Part shown: piece after piece, positions 25,788 to 34,491 of the stretch
Position numbering within the stretch: the stretch's first letter is position 1
Layout of the letters: the number at the start of each line of letters is the position of its first letter
NCBI RefSeq assembly: GCF_047946665.1
Contig: NZ_CP172312.1
Coordinates: forward strand, 4,154,001 to 4,218,000
Length of the DNA: 64,000 bases
Source: Allohahella sp002354735
GTDB taxonomy: Bacteria; Pseudomonadota; Gammaproteobacteria; Pseudomonadales; Oleiphilaceae
Reading direction: 5' to 3'
Made by a program: the position numbers and the translations under genes
Notes under the pieces: model-generated
Seen by the model: only the letters and a program-made list of their open reading frames with translations
Told to the model about the DNA's origin: nothing
The model's database searches: none

Positions 25788-27335
25788 TCAGAAGTAGTAG
25801 GTCACTCGACCAGTGGCGCGCGTGTCCATGCCCTTATACTCGGATCGCTGAGTCAGTGGTTTGCCGATTTCAAGGAAAGCAGAGAATGCATCAGCCAACA
25901 GGCGCAGTCCCGCGCCTGCACCGGCAGCCGACTCGCTGGTATCGCTCACGTTTTCTCGAGCTGATGCGATGCCGTAATAGACATAGGGTACCGCACGCCC
26001 GACCTGAGCCAGGCCAGTATCGAAGCTACGGCGTAGCTCGGTCCTGGCGCCCAGGCCTGAGTCCCCACTGAACTCACCGGCTTCATAGGCATTGAAGAAG
26101 GCTCCGCCGCCCATTGAGAATCGCTGGGAGTAGGGGAGTTCCTGGCCCGAGAGCTGGCCTGCAATATCCAGTTTCATGGAGAATCCAGCCGGCAGCGTTT
26201 TCCAGATCGTGTGCTCGATACTGATGAGTTGAAACGACAGGTCCAGCGTCTCATCCGAGAATAGATCCTTGCGACGTGCACCGAGTTCATCAAGACCGAG
26301 CCGGAAATTCAGGTCTGTCATGAATGCCAGTGAAGCGGAGCCTGAGATGTATTTTGCACCCAGATCCACCATTCTCAGCTGTTCGTCGAGTGACACCAGT
26401 CCGAACTCTTCCCTTTGGTAGTTTCGCAGTGAAAGGGCCAGGTAAAAGTCGATGTCTTCATCCCGGGTAGTCCGATAGTCATGCACGTATTTGAGCCGGC
26501 TCCAGTCACGCCTGTATCGCGTCCCCTTGCTTGCAAACTCATCTTGCGGCACTGCACGTGCCTTACTGAAATCGAAGTGGAGCCTGTCCGAACCTGATGT
26601 CGGTATGGTGGTCCCAGCGCCAAAGTTTCCATATCCGTCAGTTTCAATGGTATGCAGGGCTGTGAGATAGAGTTCGCTCAACTGCGGAATAGGATTGGCT
26701 ACTACGAGCGTGGCGCCGGCCATATGCCGGCCCAGTGACTGGCTGCCCTCCGCTGTGTACATCAGTTCTCCGCTAACGCTCGGCCGAGGGCTGACTTCAA
26801 GACGATATCGGGATGTCCTGTCCGCAGGCGTTACGAGCCTGATGTCCAGCTGAATATCGAGGGTGGACTGCACATCAGCGCGGAAGCTGTCGATATCATC
26901 TGCGGAAACCGGCTGCAACGACTGTAGTGCCTGTATCTGCCGCTGAATATCAGCAATCTGGACCGGGCTTAGGCCGGGGGTGGCGACCTCAGTGACCCGT
27001 GGCTCGATGATCTGCAGCGTAACGATGTTTGGCCCTGCACCAGTTTCTTTACCGGTTTTCATGATGACAGCGGGCTGCAAAAACCCAGCTGCGGTGTAGA
27101 GCGCCTTCACCCTCGCCTGCAGAGCCTGCTCCTCGGCAAATGTGCGCGCTCGACCCAGGCTTTCTGCGTAGGCCGGCAGGAGCTCTTCGCTCGAAAAAGC
27201 GGTGACATCACCGAGAATGACTGCAGCGATCACGCTGGAGGATTTCTCAGGCGTCACCAGAGCAGTGGCCGACGCTGGCCATGCGACAGCAAGTGCTAGC
27301 AGCAATGGGACACAATAAGAAACGAATATCTTCAT
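25788..27335 (-). CDS. TpsB/FhaC-like outer-membrane POTRA-barrel protein
   Basis: Predicted outer-membrane transporter of the two-partner secretion type (ShlB/FhaC/HecB). A Sec signal peptide starts at MKIFVSYCVPLLLALA; the earlier start at 27380 adds 15 residues ahead of it. POTRA-like segments follow (about 40-190), then alternating beta-rich sequence ending in the barrel signal VTYYF with terminal Phe. The barrel L6 region reads RFSMGGGAFFNAYEAGEFSG where the family has VRGY; the conserved Arg is replaced (FNAY, about 414-417). No classical TpsA exoprotein gene is nearby. The divergent neighbours are two exported FecR proteins, which could be its partners. Confidence 0.7.
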   Translation of the reverse strand: MKIFVSYCVPLLLALAVAWPASATALVTPEKSSSVIAAVILGDVTAFSSEELLPAYAESLGRARTFAEEQALQARVKALYTAAGFLQPAVIMKTGKETGAGPNIVTLQIIEPRVTEVATPGLSPVQIADIQRQIQALQSLQPVSADDIDSFRADVQSTLDIQLDIRLVTPADRTSRYRLEVSPRPSVSGELMYTAEGSQSLGRHMAGATLVVANPIPQLSELYLTALHTIETDGYGNFGAGTTIPTSGSDRLHFDFSKARAVPQDEFASKGTRYRRDWSRLKYVHDYRTTRDEDIDFYLALSLRNYQREEFGLVSLDEQLRMVDLGAKYISGSASLAFMTDLNFRLGLDELGARRKDLFSDETLDLSFQLISIEHTIWKTLPAGFSMKLDIAGQLSGQELPYSQRFSMGGGAFFNAYEAGEFSGDSGLGARTELRRSFDTGLAQVGRAVPYVYYGIASARENVSDTSESAAGAGAGLRLLADAFSAFLEIGKPLTQRSEYKGMDTRATGRVTYYF

Positions 27336-27454
27336 GAGTGCTTCAGGTCGGTGGTTTATCCTTGTGCACAGACTAGCCATACCAGCAGCGCTTAGCTGTA
27401 ATGAATTGTTGTAGAAAGGAAAGCCGAAGTTTCAATCCTAATCTGGTATACAAA

Positions 27455-28390
27455 ATGAGTGCTCATTGCCTGTCCGGAAACGGCTTCCCTGCATCGCGAC
27501 GGTGTTTTGTCGGCGTATGCCTTTGGAGCTGGTCCATGCTGGCCATGGCAGAGCCATTGGGCGTAGCAGCGCTTGAAGGCCTTGCCGAGTACAGAAGCGA
27601 CGCCTCTCCCACCTGGCGGAGCCTGGAAGCCGACAGCAGCCTGGAGCTCCCGGTGGAGATCAGAACTACCAGCGGTGCCAGCGTCGTGCTTCAGCAGGCA
27701 GGTTCGAGGTTCACATTGAAGCCTGAGACCCGTTTGAGTTTTTCTGGGGAACACTCCGGCGGTGATGGTCTTATCAGTCGCATCAAGCAATGGATCGGTA
27801 CCGCTTTCTATAACATCGAAAGGCAGCCGGATGCCTTGAGTGTAGAGACGCCGTTCCTGGTGTCCACCATCAAGGGTACCCAGTTTGTCATCGTCACCAC
27901 AGAGAAGGAAAGCTTTGTAACGCTGACCGAAGGCTCGCTGCAGGTGCTGGATCTGGCCACGGGTGAAAAATTCCTGATACAGCCTGGTGAGATTACGGGT
28001 TCCTCTTCTGGCCAGGTCAGTGCGAGAACTTACCAGCCCAGCGCAAGCACGCCTGCGGCGGCGAGTCCCGAGGCGGGACGAGTGATTGGCGATACAGGTG
28101 TCTTGGGGCTGAGCGACCGGGACAAGGGATTCGAAAGGGCCGTGCAAGGCATTCAGGAAATACGAACCGAGCAACGAGTTACGGCAGAGCGCCGGGCGGA
28201 TACGCCGGACGGACCGGAGAAGCCAGGCTCAGGCGGGCAGCCCGAGGGTCCTGGCAGCGGTAGCGGCCAGAACCGCGACGATCGCCAGGAAGATCCGATG
28301 CCAGGATTGGTACCTAAGCCTGGAAATGGAGATATGCCCGGTTCAGGTGACGACGATGATGACGATGACGACGACGATGGGGATGACTGA
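27455..28390 (+). CDS. Exported FecR-domain protein with Asp-rich tail (copy 1)
   Basis: Predicted periplasmic or secreted protein. A signal peptide (RRCFVGVCLWSWSMLAMA) is followed by a FecR-like beta domain, about residues 38-170, with LTLKPETRLSF-like and ETPFLVSTIKGTQFVIV segments matching the TPxxxxxVxGTxF core. It lacks the cytoplasmic and membrane parts of an anti-sigma FecR. A Pro/Ser linker leads to a charged helix (GFERAVQGIQEIRTEQR) and a Gly/Pro/Asp tail with ten consecutive Asp. Start uncertain: ATG at 27401 is also in frame; neither has a clear ribosome site. TGA is followed directly by the GTG of copy 2. It is divergent from the TpsB-like gene. Confidence 0.7.
   Translation: MSAHCLSGNGFPASRRCFVGVCLWSWSMLAMAEPLGVAALEGLAEYRSDASPTWRSLEADSSLELPVEIRTTSGASVVLQQAGSRFTLKPETRLSFSGEHSGGDGLISRIKQWIGTAFYNIERQPDALSVETPFLVSTIKGTQFVIVTTEKESFVTLTEGSLQVLDLATGEKFLIQPGEITGSSSGQVSARTYQPSASTPAAASPEAGRVIGDTGVLGLSDRDKGFERAVQGIQEIRTEQRVTAERRADTPDGPEKPGSGGQPEGPGSGSGQNRDDRQEDPMPGLVPKPGNGDMPGSGDDDDDDDDDDGDD
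28349..28378 (+). repeat. GAC/GAT codon tract encoding ten Asp
   Basis: Ten successive GAC or GAT codons form an imperfect trinucleotide repeat at the 3' end of the first FecR gene. Slippage would change tail length by whole residues without breaking the frame. Confidence 0.7.
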
Positions 28391-29623
28391 GTGAACATTG
28401 AAAGCTTGAGAAATGCCACCGGCTGCTCGGGTGAAGCATCGACGTCGACCGTGGTTCATGCGGTATCCGGGAGGCGAAAGCGTCTCCTTGCACGTCTGAT
28501 AGGTCAATGGATGGCGGTATTGAGCGTGGCATGTATCAGCGCGCTCGCATCTGCTGAAGCGCTGCTCGTTGAACGTGCTGGTGCCAATGTTGAGTACCGT
28601 CATACAGCGAAAGACAGCTGGCAATCATTGGCTGCTGGCAGCAGCCTTACGCTGCCTGTAGAAGTGAGAACGTTGGCTGGGGCCGAGGCCGTCATCAGCC
28701 AGTCTGGTTCGACGTTTTCACTCAAGCCGGACACGCACCTCAGCTTCAAAGGCCGCAGTAATGACAATAACGGGCTGGTGGCCCGGGTCAAGCAGTGGAT
28801 CGGCACTGCGTTTTACAAGATCGAGCGTCAACCGGACGAGTTCAGCGTTGAGACACCGTTTCTGGTATCGACCGTCAAAGGCACGCAATTCGTAATCGTA
28901 TCGACTGAGGCGGATTCCTTCGTGACATTGACTGAAGGCTCTCTTCAGGTGCTTGATCTCGATACTGGGAATTCGCAGATGATCGCTCCAGGTGAGATCG
29001 CTGGATCATCAGCAGGAGAGGCGAAACCGCGCACTTACAATCAACAGAATCCGCAGGCGTCTGCAACGGGTACAGCTGATGCCTCATCAGGCAGCCCAGC
29101 CGCTGCCTCTGGGCCGCAGGCACCTGTCGATGCATCGCCCGACAAATCACAGGGGTCTCAAGGCCAGTCAACTGCACCGGGGCAGACTACCGCTCCAGTA
29201 TCGCAGACTGTACCCGGTAGAGGGTCTGAACGTGGGCAGGGCAGGGATACGGACAGAGGGCGGGGCTTTGCAGCGGCTCTCGAAGCTATCGATGAAGTAC
29301 GTGCCGAACAGATTCAAACGCGCGATAAGCGTAATGACCGGCCCTTGAGCAAGGAAGATATCAGAGCCGCTCGGGAAGATGCGGCAAAAGGCAGTAAGGA
29401 TGATCGTTCAGATCGCGATGACAAGGGGGCAGGTTCAGACAATGGCAAGCCTGACCTTGACGACAAGGGTCCAGATCCTGAGAAAAGCAAGCCTGAGCGA
29501 GAGGATGCCAAGCCTGAAGTTGGCAAAGGAGAAGATAAACCTAGTGGAAATGACGCGCTCAGGGAACGCGATCGCGATAAAAATAAAGGTGGTCGCCGCG
29601 GCGATGACGATGATGATGACTGA
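28391..29623 (+). CDS. Exported FecR-domain protein with Asp-rich tail (copy 2)
   Basis: Tandem paralogue of the preceding gene, 410 residues. A long basic n-region (GRRKRLLARLIGQ) leads into the export signal, cut near ALASA. The FecR domain shares long near-identical blocks with copy 1, such as RVKQWIGTAFYKIERQPD and FVTLTEGSLQVLDL. A Ser/Pro/Gln linker then leads to the same charged helix (GFAAALEAIDEVRAEQ) and a highly charged, repetitive Asp/Lys/Pro tail ending RRGDDDDDD. The GTG start directly follows the copy 1 stop, with GGGGAT six bases upstream, so translation is coupled. No membrane anchor follows the signal. Confidence 0.72.
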   Translation: MNIESLRNATGCSGEASTSTVVHAVSGRRKRLLARLIGQWMAVLSVACISALASAEALLVERAGANVEYRHTAKDSWQSLAAGSSLTLPVEVRTLAGAEAVISQSGSTFSLKPDTHLSFKGRSNDNNGLVARVKQWIGTAFYKIERQPDEFSVETPFLVSTVKGTQFVIVSTEADSFVTLTEGSLQVLDLDTGNSQMIAPGEIAGSSAGEAKPRTYNQQNPQASATGTADASSGSPAAASGPQAPVDASPDKSQGSQGQSTAPGQTTAPVSQTVPGRGSERGQGRDTDRGRGFAAALEAIDEVRAEQIQTRDKRNDRPLSKEDIRAAREDAAKGSKDDRSDRDDKGAGSDNGKPDLDDKGPDPEKSKPEREDAKPEVGKGEDKPSGNDALRERDRDKNKGGRRGDDDDDD

Positions 29624-29668
29624 TCGTCTGCTGCCGCTGGTACGACGTTGACTTCCAAGACGGGCAGC

Positions 29669-32404
29669 ATGTCCTCCGCCGCTCCCCCGGTTAAGGCTTA
29701 TCTCGCTGCTATTCTCGTGGGCTGCGTGGTGCTGTTGCTCTGGTTCGCCGGAGCGTTTGAACGTGCTGAAAACAACTTGCGCGATCGCTATGTTTCCGCA
29801 CTCGTCAAAGCAGTCCATAGTGAATTCGTTATTGTCGAAATCGACGCTACCAGTATAGGCAAGATCGGTCGATGGCCTTGGTCGCGTGAGCTTTATGCCG
29901 AAGCGGCCGACGTGCTCGGAAAAGCGGAAATCCGTTCTCTGAGTATCGATATCGATCTCAGCGCAAGAGCTCTGAAAGAGGACGATGAAGTACTGGATGT
30001 CGCACTGGAGCGACTCTCTCGCCACGCAGAAATTCGCTTGCCTACCTTTCTCCAGCACAGCTCTCTGACCAACCGCGCATTGATCCTGCGGTCGCCACTC
30101 GAAGATTTTGCCGATAGCGTGGAAAGCGTTTCCGTCAATATGCAACCCGAGCGCGACGGCCTGGTGCGCTTCCTGACGATGGGCTTCCGGTGGGAAGGCC
30201 GTTTCTACCCCAGTGCCTGGAACGTTATGGCAGGTAACCTGACTCAGGCTACCTGGATCGATTTCAGTATTGCACCCGAGTCCTTTACCTACGTCAGCTT
30301 CGTTGATCTTGTCGATGAGAAGGTAGATCCGGCCTTGCTGCGTGGACGTGACATTATCATCGGATCAACGGCTATCGAGCTTGGTGACACCCTGGCGGTG
30401 CCGGTCTACCAGGTGCTGCCAGGCGTGGTCATTCAGGCGCTGGGAGCGGAAACGCTCAAGCGCGGGGGGCTCTACAGGCTCGGCGACACCATGAATTTTC
30501 TGCTGGTGATATTCTCGTGGATTATTGCCGCCCTTACGCTGGTGCGACTGAGCTGGCAGCGCAGCCTCCAACTGCTGCTGGGCCTGGGCCTTGTGTTCGT
30601 CGGTGGTGCGATCGTCAGCTACAAGTACGCCGCTCTGATGATCGACGTGGTCACGCCGCTGCTCATGTGGCTCAGCGTCTTCGTCGGTGTCAATATTGCG
30701 CGCCTCGATGCTGAAAGCGTGGAGCGACTCTGGCTACAGATCAGCCTGCGGGACAATCAGAAACTGCTCGATCTCATCGTTGGTACGGCGAACGACAGCA
30801 TCATCTGCGTGAACGCAGGCGGTATCATCACCCGCGTCAACCCCGCTGCACAGCAGCTTTGCCAGTCGGATGAGCGTTCGCTGCTGGGCACCTCCATCTT
30901 TCATAGCCTGCCTGCCGTTACCCGCGATATTGCCCGTCTGCCAACCCAGCCTTTCGACACCTTGCTGGTGCAGGCCAGTTCGATTTCAATTCCGGTTCAG
31001 GCAACCGTAAGTCGCGTAGATCTGTCGAGCGAACCTCTGTTCACGCTGCTCTTGCGCGATATGCGAGAGCGCGTAGCACGTGAGCAATTCCTGCAATATC
31101 AGGCGGATCATGACAAGCTGACGGGGCTGTTGAACAGGGCTGCCCTGTTCCGCCAGATGGATAGGGATCTTGAGGTCCAGCAGTCAGGATTCCTGGTCAC
31201 AGTGGATATCGATTATTTCAGGGAGGTCAACGACACCTACGGGCACATCGTCGGAGACAGCCTGCTCTATGTTGTTGGGCAACGACTGGTCGATCAGACT
31301 GCGACCATGGGCATCGTAGCCAGAGTCGGCGGTAACGATTTTGCCATCTGGTGTGCTGGTGCAGACTTTGCCCAGGGCGGCGAAACATTCTGCCAGTCCT
31401 TGCTGGATATGCTCGAAAGCAAGTTCGAGCTGGATGGCAGCCAGGGTATGGCATTGAGTATTTCAGCTACGGTGGGTATTTCGGAAAAAACCCCTCGTGA
31501 GCGAGAAGACGCTGAAAGCCTGCTTCGAAAAGCCGGCGATGCCCTGTTGATGGCGAGACGAGCCGGTCACGCCATGCGCCGATATAGCGATGTGGACCAG
31601 CAGGCAGCCAGCCGTAGGCTGGAACTCGTGCCCGCTATCCGCACAGCCATACTTCAGAACGAAATGAAGCTTGTGTACCAGCCAAAAGTTGATCTGCATT
31701 CATTCGATATCTACGGCACGGAGGCGCTGCTGAGGTGGCCGCGCAAAAACGGCGCCGTTGTGGGCGTAGACACACTCATCGAGGTGGCAGAAAACTCCAG
31801 GCAGATTGCACCGCTAACGGCCTGGGTAGTCGAATCGATCCTCGCCAATGAAGCTGAGTGGGAGCGAGCCAGTCTGCCGAGGCATATCGCCATCAATCTT
31901 TCGGCCCGCCTGTTCGTGGAAAAGAATTTCATAGCCGGCCTGAAAGATTTGCTCGCTTCGTCGAGCGGCTACTATCAGTTTGAAATGGAAATGACCGAAA
32001 CAGCTCTCGCTGCCAATCCGCAACAGGCCTTGGGTCTCATCACCGAGCTGCTCGATAGTGGCATGTCGCTCGCCATCGATGATTATGGCACTGGCTACTC
32101 ATCGCTGGCCTATCTCCGCGATCTTCGTGCAAACGTACTCAAGATCGACAAATCGTTTATAACGGGCATCGACAAGCGGGAAGAAAGCCAGGTTATCGTG
32201 CAGTCGACCATCCGTATGGCGCATGACCTGGGCTTGAAAGTGGTGGCCGAAGGCATTGAGACCATGGCTGATCAGGCTTTTCTGTGCCGGGCTGGCTGCG
32301 ATATTGGTCAGGGCTACTTCTATGGCAGGCCAATGACACAGGCCGATCTGGCGATCTGGTGTGACCACTGGCGCCAGCGCGATCGGATCGCGCGCCAAGG
32401 ATGA
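29669..32404 (+). CDS. CHASE2-PAS-GGDEF-EAL c-di-GMP protein
   Basis: Inner-membrane signalling protein of 911 residues. One N-terminal membrane helix (about 12-30), a periplasmic CHASE2 domain (to about 265, with GRWPWSR and the GRDIIIGSTA block), then three membrane helices (about 275-345), a PAS domain (about 365-465), GGDEF (about 475-645) and EAL (about 655-905). The cyclase signature is GGNDF instead of GGDEF, and no RxxD inhibitory site precedes it. The EAL half has TEALLRW, NLSAR, DDYGTGYSS, KIDKSFI and VVAEGIET, so hydrolysis of c-di-GMP is the likely output. An in-frame TTG at 29648 is the other start. It is the third gene after the FecR pair, in the same direction. Confidence 0.85.
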   Translation: MSSAAPPVKAYLAAILVGCVVLLLWFAGAFERAENNLRDRYVSALVKAVHSEFVIVEIDATSIGKIGRWPWSRELYAEAADVLGKAEIRSLSIDIDLSARALKEDDEVLDVALERLSRHAEIRLPTFLQHSSLTNRALILRSPLEDFADSVESVSVNMQPERDGLVRFLTMGFRWEGRFYPSAWNVMAGNLTQATWIDFSIAPESFTYVSFVDLVDEKVDPALLRGRDIIIGSTAIELGDTLAVPVYQVLPGVVIQALGAETLKRGGLYRLGDTMNFLLVIFSWIIAALTLVRLSWQRSLQLLLGLGLVFVGGAIVSYKYAALMIDVVTPLLMWLSVFVGVNIARLDAESVERLWLQISLRDNQKLLDLIVGTANDSIICVNAGGIITRVNPAAQQLCQSDERSLLGTSIFHSLPAVTRDIARLPTQPFDTLLVQASSISIPVQATVSRVDLSSEPLFTLLLRDMRERVAREQFLQYQADHDKLTGLLNRAALFRQMDRDLEVQQSGFLVTVDIDYFREVNDTYGHIVGDSLLYVVGQRLVDQTATMGIVARVGGNDFAIWCAGADFAQGGETFCQSLLDMLESKFELDGSQGMALSISATVGISEKTPREREDAESLLRKAGDALLMARRAGHAMRRYSDVDQQAASRRLELVPAIRTAILQNEMKLVYQPKVDLHSFDIYGTEALLRWPRKNGAVVGVDTLIEVAENSRQIAPLTAWVVESILANEAEWERASLPRHIAINLSARLFVEKNFIAGLKDLLASSSGYYQFEMEMTETALAANPQQALGLITELLDSGMSLAIDDYGTGYSSLAYLRDLRANVLKIDKSFITGIDKREESQVIVQSTIRMAHDLGLKVVAEGIETMADQAFLCRAGCDIGQGYFYGRPMTQADLAIWCDHWRQRDRIARQG

Positions 32405-32499
32405 GCTGGCCTGATTGCTGAACGAGGACCGTTACAACGCTCGCAAGTCGCGGTAGAGTAGCGCAAGATTCGTGCAGAGTCAGATCCGAGGGAACACCA

Positions 32500-33033
32500 A
32501 TGTTGCAAATGCTGCGTTTTCATTGCACCCAGCTTCTGGGCCTCTTCCTGTTGCTTGTCCAGGCCAGCCTATTGGCAATGCCTGCCTACTCCGCTGATAT
32601 GACGGTTGATGGTCTGCTGGAGAATCATGCCGGCAGTAAGCGTCCCGTGCTTATCTTCGGAGCCGATATCGACGACAAGGCGGTTGCGCAGATCGGTGCA
32701 CTGTGGTCGAAGCGGCCAGAATTGGTCGAGCGGGACATGCTTATCGTGCGGGTGCAGCCCAGGCAGGTCGTCGTACAGCGCACGGGCAGGCATGGCGATG
32801 GAAGTAACAAGGACGTCCAGACCTACGAAGATCCAGCGCTCGCCAAGGCTTTCAGGGCGCGTTATAAAGTCGAAGATGATGACTTTACCGTTGTGCTGAT
32901 TGGTAAGGATGGTACGGAAAAAGGGCGCTCCGATCAGGTTCTCAAGGCTGCTGACATCTTCGAACTCATCGACAGCATGCCCATGCGACAACAGGAAATA
33001 AGCCAGGAGGCTGGCTCAGCCAACGGCTCTTAA
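32500..33033 (+). CDS. Exported DUF4174 protein
   Basis: Small exported protein of 177 residues with signal peptide LLGLFLLLVQASLLAMPAYS. The domain has RPVLIFGADIDD near residue 47, RDMLIVRV near 78, FTVVLIGKDGTEKGR near 128 and the closing IDSMPMRQQE near 152. This pattern defines DUF4174, a thioredoxin-like fold without redox cysteines; the only Cys is in the signal. The function of the family is unknown. It follows the CHASE2 gene by 95 bases and converges on phnP with a four-base overlap of the stop codons. It may belong to the envelope-signalling block. Confidence 0.75.
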   Translation: MLQMLRFHCTQLLGLFLLLVQASLLAMPAYSADMTVDGLLENHAGSKRPVLIFGADIDDKAVAQIGALWSKRPELVERDMLIVRVQPRQVVVQRTGRHGDGSNKDVQTYEDPALAKAFRARYKVEDDDFTVVLIGKDGTEKGRSDQVLKAADIFELIDSMPMRQQEISQEAGSANGS

Positions 33034-33818
33034 CTGGCAGATGCCGCAGAAAGATCCAGAACCTGCCCGTCCTGAGCGATTCGCACATTCGCCGGCAGCG
33101 AAGGTCGATTCATCAGATATTCATCGAGTTCATGGCCTATATGGGTGAGGAACGCCTGCTCTGGCTGTATGGCGTCGATCAACCCGAGTGCGATAGTCAG
33201 GTCATTGTGATTTCGCGGGTCTGGTCTGGGCGGGTGGCTGCAATCCAGTATCATCACATCCGGCTGGTTCGCCATCAGGAAGCCTTTTGTGTCCGCGGGC
33301 AGTCCAAGGGTGTCGGTGAGATAGGCTAGTCGGCGACCATCACTGCCGTCAGTCCAGTTGTGAAACAGGTAGCCGAGCGTTGGTTTGGAGTGATTCAGGG
33401 GCAGCGCGGTCACCTCGAATGGACCCAGTCGACGAGCCTCGAAAGGTCGAAGCGGAGCCTGGAATTTGAGCACACCAGGGTGCTTGAAGAGATCGTCGCA
33501 GCCTTGAGGGTCATCGGGCCCGTGAACAGGAATTTCGCAGTTCTTTCCCCAGCGCAAGTGGAACAGGCCCATCACATGATCCATGTGATAGTGAGTCAGC
33601 ATGATGGCGCTGATATCAGCGGGGGCGTACCGCTGGCACAGGTCGGGCTGGCCGGCATCGATCAACAGACGGTACGTGTCAGTTTCCAATACAGCGCAAC
33701 AAGCGCCTCTGCAATAGCTGCTGTCGCGACGAGCTCTCTCACACGCAGCGCAGACGCAGCCCCATACGGGCACAGTGCGTGCGTTGCCAGTACCGTTGAA
33801 TCTGAACAGGCTGCTCAT
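33030..33818 (-). CDS. phnP: Phosphoribosyl cyclic phosphodiesterase PhnP
   Basis: Last step dedicated to phosphonate use: opens 5-phosphoribosyl 1,2-cyclic phosphate made by C-P lyase to ribose 1,5-bisphosphate. Metallo-beta-lactamase fold with the metal motif THYHMDH near residue 77. The structural zinc cysteines Cys21, Cys23 and Cys26 (GCVCAAC) sit at the same positions as in the E. coli enzyme, and the late His is in LTHIGHELDEY. 262 residues. ATGA overlap with the phnN stop. It is the final gene of the phn operon and runs into a convergent gene without a terminator. Confidence 0.93.
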   Translation of the reverse strand: MSSLFRFNGTGNARTVPVWGCVCAACERARRDSSYCRGACCAVLETDTYRLLIDAGQPDLCQRYAPADISAIMLTHYHMDHVMGLFHLRWGKNCEIPVHGPDDPQGCDDLFKHPGVLKFQAPLRPFEARRLGPFEVTALPLNHSKPTLGYLFHNWTDGSDGRRLAYLTDTLGLPADTKGFLMANQPDVMILDCSHPPRPDPRNHNDLTIALGLIDAIQPEQAFLTHIGHELDEYLMNRPSLPANVRIAQDGQVLDLSAASAS

Positions 33819-34423
33819 GATGTGGCCGGATTCGCTCGAGAATAACTACTTATCAGGTCCAGCAACTGGAGCACTGCCGATTCAGTATCGTCATCATTGT
33901 TGATCCAGACAGCGTTCGCAGGAATATCTGCCCGCATGGCGCCGGCCCGAGCCACGCGGCGGTCAATTTCCTCTGCCGACTCCCTGCCGCGCTCGGTGAG
34001 CCTCGTTTCGAGCTTTGCCGCGCTGACATCAATCACGACTGGCACCAGTCTCTCACCATACTGTCGTGCGGCTTCGTTCGCGTAGGCTCGCGAACCATTC
34101 ATCAGCACATGTGAGCCACTGGACAGCCAGTGATCTATCTCCTGACCAACGCCATACCAGTAACCATTGGCTTCCCAGCTCATGGTAAAGGCCCCGAGCG
34201 CCTTGCGGCGGAGAAACTCGCTCTGAGACAGAAAGATATGGTTTTCACCTTTCAATTCAGGCGGGCGCGTGATGTATCGATGAGCAACGAGGCATGGTAG
34301 TTGATCGAGACGCGGTCTTGTCAGCCTCAGCAGGGTGTCCTTGCCTGAACCTGATGCGCCCATAACGTAGAACAGACGGGAAAGCGATACCGCTTGCTGC
34401 ACTGTCGACCTCGCATTGCTCAT
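33815..34423 (-). CDS. phnN: Ribose 1,5-bisphosphokinase PhnN
   Basis: Phosphorylates ribose 1,5-bisphosphate to PRPP, linking phosphonate breakdown to nucleotide synthesis. Guanylate-kinase-like P-loop GASGSGKDT near residue 22, then RYITRPPELKGENHIFLS near 50 and SWEANGYWYGVG near 80. I chose the ATG at 34423, with GGAAG eight bases upstream; the open frame runs back to 34519 inside phnM without support. At 202 residues it is near family length. Its stop overlaps the phnP start by four bases, and phnM ends 68 bases before it. Confidence 0.93.
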   Translation of the reverse strand: MSNARSTVQQAVSLSRLFYVMGASGSGKDTLLRLTRPRLDQLPCLVAHRYITRPPELKGENHIFLSQSEFLRRKALGAFTMSWEANGYWYGVGQEIDHWLSSGSHVLMNGSRAYANEAARQYGERLVPVVIDVSAAKLETRLTERGRESAEEIDRRVARAGAMRADIPANAVWINNDDDTESAVLQLLDLISSYSRANPATS

Positions 34424-34491
34424 GCGCCTGCTTCCTTGCTGCACCGCAGGTGAAGAAAGGCTACGGCTGTGTAATAGCTGTTCGTGAGGCA

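Noticed and set aside
27401..27454. Longer N-terminus for the first FecR gene
   Set aside because: It adds 18 residues before a complete signal peptide and has no ribosome site, though it cannot be excluded.
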